Shown piece by piece: positions 62,474 to 64,000 of a stretch of DNA of 64,000 bases; the first letter of the stretch is position 1, and each line of letters starts with the position of its first letter. This DNA is from CBFHSF01 sp965661055. Lineage in GTDB: Bacteria > Bacteroidota > Bacteroidia > Flavobacteriales > Schleiferiaceae. Both the position numbers and the translations under genes were made by a program. The DNA lies in the NCBI GenBank assembly GCA_965661055.1, contig CBFICS010000010.1, positions 8,571 to 72,570 of the forward strand, in the 5' to 3' direction. Under the pieces are notes generated by a model. It was not told the origin of the DNA. It did not search any database and was given only the letters and a program-made list of their open reading frames with translations.

Positions 62474-63898
62474 ATGGAAAGAATAATTTTAACCGCCGCA
62501 CAAAAAGCCTTAAAGATCAATTTGAACAACGAAATCTATGGAACCTTTGCCGAGATCGGTGCAGGACAAGAGGTAGTTCGTCATTTTTTTAGAGCTGGCG
62601 GGGCTTCCGGCACCATTGCAAAGGCCATGTCTGCTTACGACAAGGATTTTAGTGACGATATTTACGGCATTGAAAAAGACGGTAGATACGTTACCGAAAG
62701 TCGCTTGAGAAAAATGCTGGACCATGAGTACGGGTTGATCGAAAAGCGACTTGATCGCAGCAAATATCCCGACAAGCAGTTTTTTACCTATGCCAATACC
62801 GTTGCCACCATTAACTTTACTAAGAGTTTTAAAGGCCATGGTTGGATGGGAATGAGGTTTCAAACCTCTGCCAACAAAAAGCCCAATGAGGTTATTATTC
62901 ACATCCGTTTAAACGAAAACGAGGCCAAGCACCAGCAAGAAACCATTGGAGATATGGGTGCCAACTTAATTTACGCCTGTTTTCACCTTTACCACGATCC
63001 TAAAGAATTCATCAAGTCATTGTACGACAATATTTCGGTAGACGCTATTGAAATCGACCTTATCAACTTCTCTGGTCCTGACTTTGAAGAAGTAGACAAC
63101 CGATTGATGAGCTTGCAGTTGATACACAACGGCTTCACCGAAGCGGTGGTTTTTGGACCCGATGGAGACAACCTACTCCCTGCTGACATACTGTACAAGA
63201 AAAACATCTTGGCCTTACGTGGATCTTTCAGACCCGTTACCAAGGTGAATATTGACATGATTAAGAAAGGCTTTAGCCAGTTTACCGAAGAACGCAAAGT
63301 AGATAAAGACGACATTGTGGTTTTGTTTGAGATTACCTTGAACAACCTATTGGCCGACGGTAAGCTAGATGAGCAAGACTTCTTAGACAGGGCCGAAATA
63401 CTATGTAGCATAGGCCAAACCGTATTGATCAGCAATTACCAAGAGTATTATAAGCTGGTTGAATATTTTGGCAGATATTCTAAGCGACGCATGGGATTAA
63501 TTCTCGGGGTTAACAACCTCATTGAAATCTTTAACGAAAAGTACTACCGCACACTTCCCGGTGGCATCATGGAGGCCTTTGGAAAAATCTTTAGCCGTGA
63601 TATCAAGATTTATGTGTATCCGTATAAGGAATCCGAAGACAGTGAATTAATCACTAGTGAAAATATCAAGATCCACCCAAGGCTGCGACCTATTTACGAC
63701 TACCTACTTTACAATAAGCGCATTGTAGACATCAAAGGGTTTGACAAAAACATCTTGAATGTCTTTAGTCGCGACATCTTAAAGAAGATTAAGACTGGCG
63801 CCGACGGATGGGAAAAAGGACTTCCCGCCTATGTAGATAACATCATTAAAGACAACGGACTCTTTGGCTACAACACCAAGAAACCTAAAAACAAATAG
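62474..63898 (+). CDS. Conserved protein of unknown function, 474 aa
   Basis: I do not recognise a defined family. The N-terminus has a striking glycine-rich block (YGTFAEIGAGQEVVRHFFRA, then GGASGTIAKAMSAYD) that suggests nucleotide or phosphate binding, though it is not a Walker motif. There is no signal peptide or membrane helix. The middle is mixed alpha/beta (FAEALRGS-type LALRGSFRPVTKVNIDM) and the end is Lys-rich. It stands alone, with its own likely promoter and a terminator. Confidence 0.75.
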   Translation: MERIILTAAQKALKINLNNEIYGTFAEIGAGQEVVRHFFRAGGASGTIAKAMSAYDKDFSDDIYGIEKDGRYVTESRLRKMLDHEYGLIEKRLDRSKYPDKQFFTYANTVATINFTKSFKGHGWMGMRFQTSANKKPNEVIIHIRLNENEAKHQQETIGDMGANLIYACFHLYHDPKEFIKSLYDNISVDAIEIDLINFSGPDFEEVDNRLMSLQLIHNGFTEAVVFGPDGDNLLPADILYKKNILALRGSFRPVTKVNIDMIKKGFSQFTEERKVDKDDIVVLFEITLNNLLADGKLDEQDFLDRAEILCSIGQTVLISNYQEYYKLVEYFGRYSKRRMGLILGVNNLIEIFNEKYYRTLPGGIMEAFGKIFSRDIKIYVYPYKESEDSELITSENIKIHPRLRPIYDYLLYNKRIVDIKGFDKNILNVFSRDILKKIKTGADGWEKGLPAYVDNIIKDNGLFGYNTKKPKNK

Positions 63899-63912
63899 TA
63901 AATATTTAAAAT

Positions 63913-63941
63913 AGCCTTAGAAATCTCTGAGGCTTTTTTTT
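63913..63941 (+). terminator. Rho-independent terminator
   Basis: Nine-bp stem AGCCTTAGA / TCTGAGGCT with one T/G wobble and loop AATC, followed by eight T. Confidence 0.85.
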
Positions 63942-63942
63942 A

Positions 63943-64000
63943 GGGGATTAGGGGATCAAGGGATCAAGGGATCAAGGGATCGAGGGATCGAGGGATCAAG
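63943..64000. repeat. Octanucleotide tandem repeat (GGGATCRA), truncated by window edge
   Basis: From 63952 the sequence is six full copies of an 8-bp unit GGGATCAA, two of them with G at position 7 (GGGATCGA). It is preceded by diverged units with GGGATTA from 63943 and runs into the window end at 64000. It starts directly after a terminator, so it is intergenic. Total length and whether it abuts another gene are not visible. Confidence 0.9.

Noticed and set aside
63943..64000. CRISPR array at the window end
   Set aside because: Units are 8 bp with no spacers, so it is a simple tandem repeat.
1..64000. tRNA, rRNA, phage, insertion sequence or defence island
   Set aside because: No cloverleaf, rRNA segment, integrase, transposase or defence gene was found. 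The content is core-genome-like.

Overview
The window reads as chromosomal DNA of a low-GC member of the Bacteroidota, most likely order Flavobacteriales. This rests on several points. Promoters resemble TAnnTTTG and Shine-Dalgarno-like starts are scarce. One protein ends in a putative type IX secretion sorting domain. BshC points to bacillithiol, and FtsK, LptG/F, TamB, LysM-receptor and BatA-like proteins are of Bacteroidota type. Fumarylacetoacetase and a DPP III resembling the Bacteroides enzyme are also present. I saw no rRNA, tRNA, CRISPR array, prophage or insertion sequence. The stretch is almost fully coding and mainly housekeeping, so any novelty lies in operon layout, degenerate enzymes and non-coding elements.

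Layout. 0-10.4 kb: the 3' part of clpC, a DnaQ-like exonuclease fused to GIY-YIG, a secreted PDZ protein, a run of small membrane or secreted proteins, a PadR/PspC envelope-stress pair and TerC. 10.4-11.8 kb: an intergenic region with a possible short structured RNA and two 15-bp direct repeats, then an Hpt/LytTR phosphorelay pair. 11.8-25.2 kb, mostly minus strand: DPP III, an SRPBCC/GyrI-like protein, the guaA-LysM receptor-OsmC-PepD operon, the bshC-TauE-apt-nucleosidase operon, and glyA. 25.3-31.5 kb: pirin, fumarylacetoacetase, RelA/SpoT, QueE, a lone receiver and a small secreted protein. 31.5-36.5 kb: arginase-argS-ffh-folD on the minus strand. 36.7-44.7 kb: a tight plus-strand operon ftsK-lolA-lptG/F-two glycosyltransferases-ribB. 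44.7-49.2 kb: tamB, divergent from tsaD.

49.2-52.3 kb: a translation-modification operon of tsaD, a RimK-linked protease, rimK and rsmE. 52.3-54.4 kb: a PLP decarboxylase, a small unknown and a CoA-binding protein. 54.7-61.6 kb: an ABC ATPase, a permease with a histidine-rich loop, two tandem CFFCG proteins, an alpha/beta hydrolase, a BatA-like protein and a dihydroorotase-like protein. The first four resemble the zinc-linked ABC systems of Pseudomonas and Vibrio and are the best candidate for an under-described system. 61.6-64 kb: a PhnP-like metallo-hydrolase, a conserved protein of unknown function, and an 8-bp tandem repeat that runs off the window edge.

Genes within operons often overlap by 1 to 14 bases, which suggests translational coupling. 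Rho-independent hairpins, often bidirectional, separate many convergent units.
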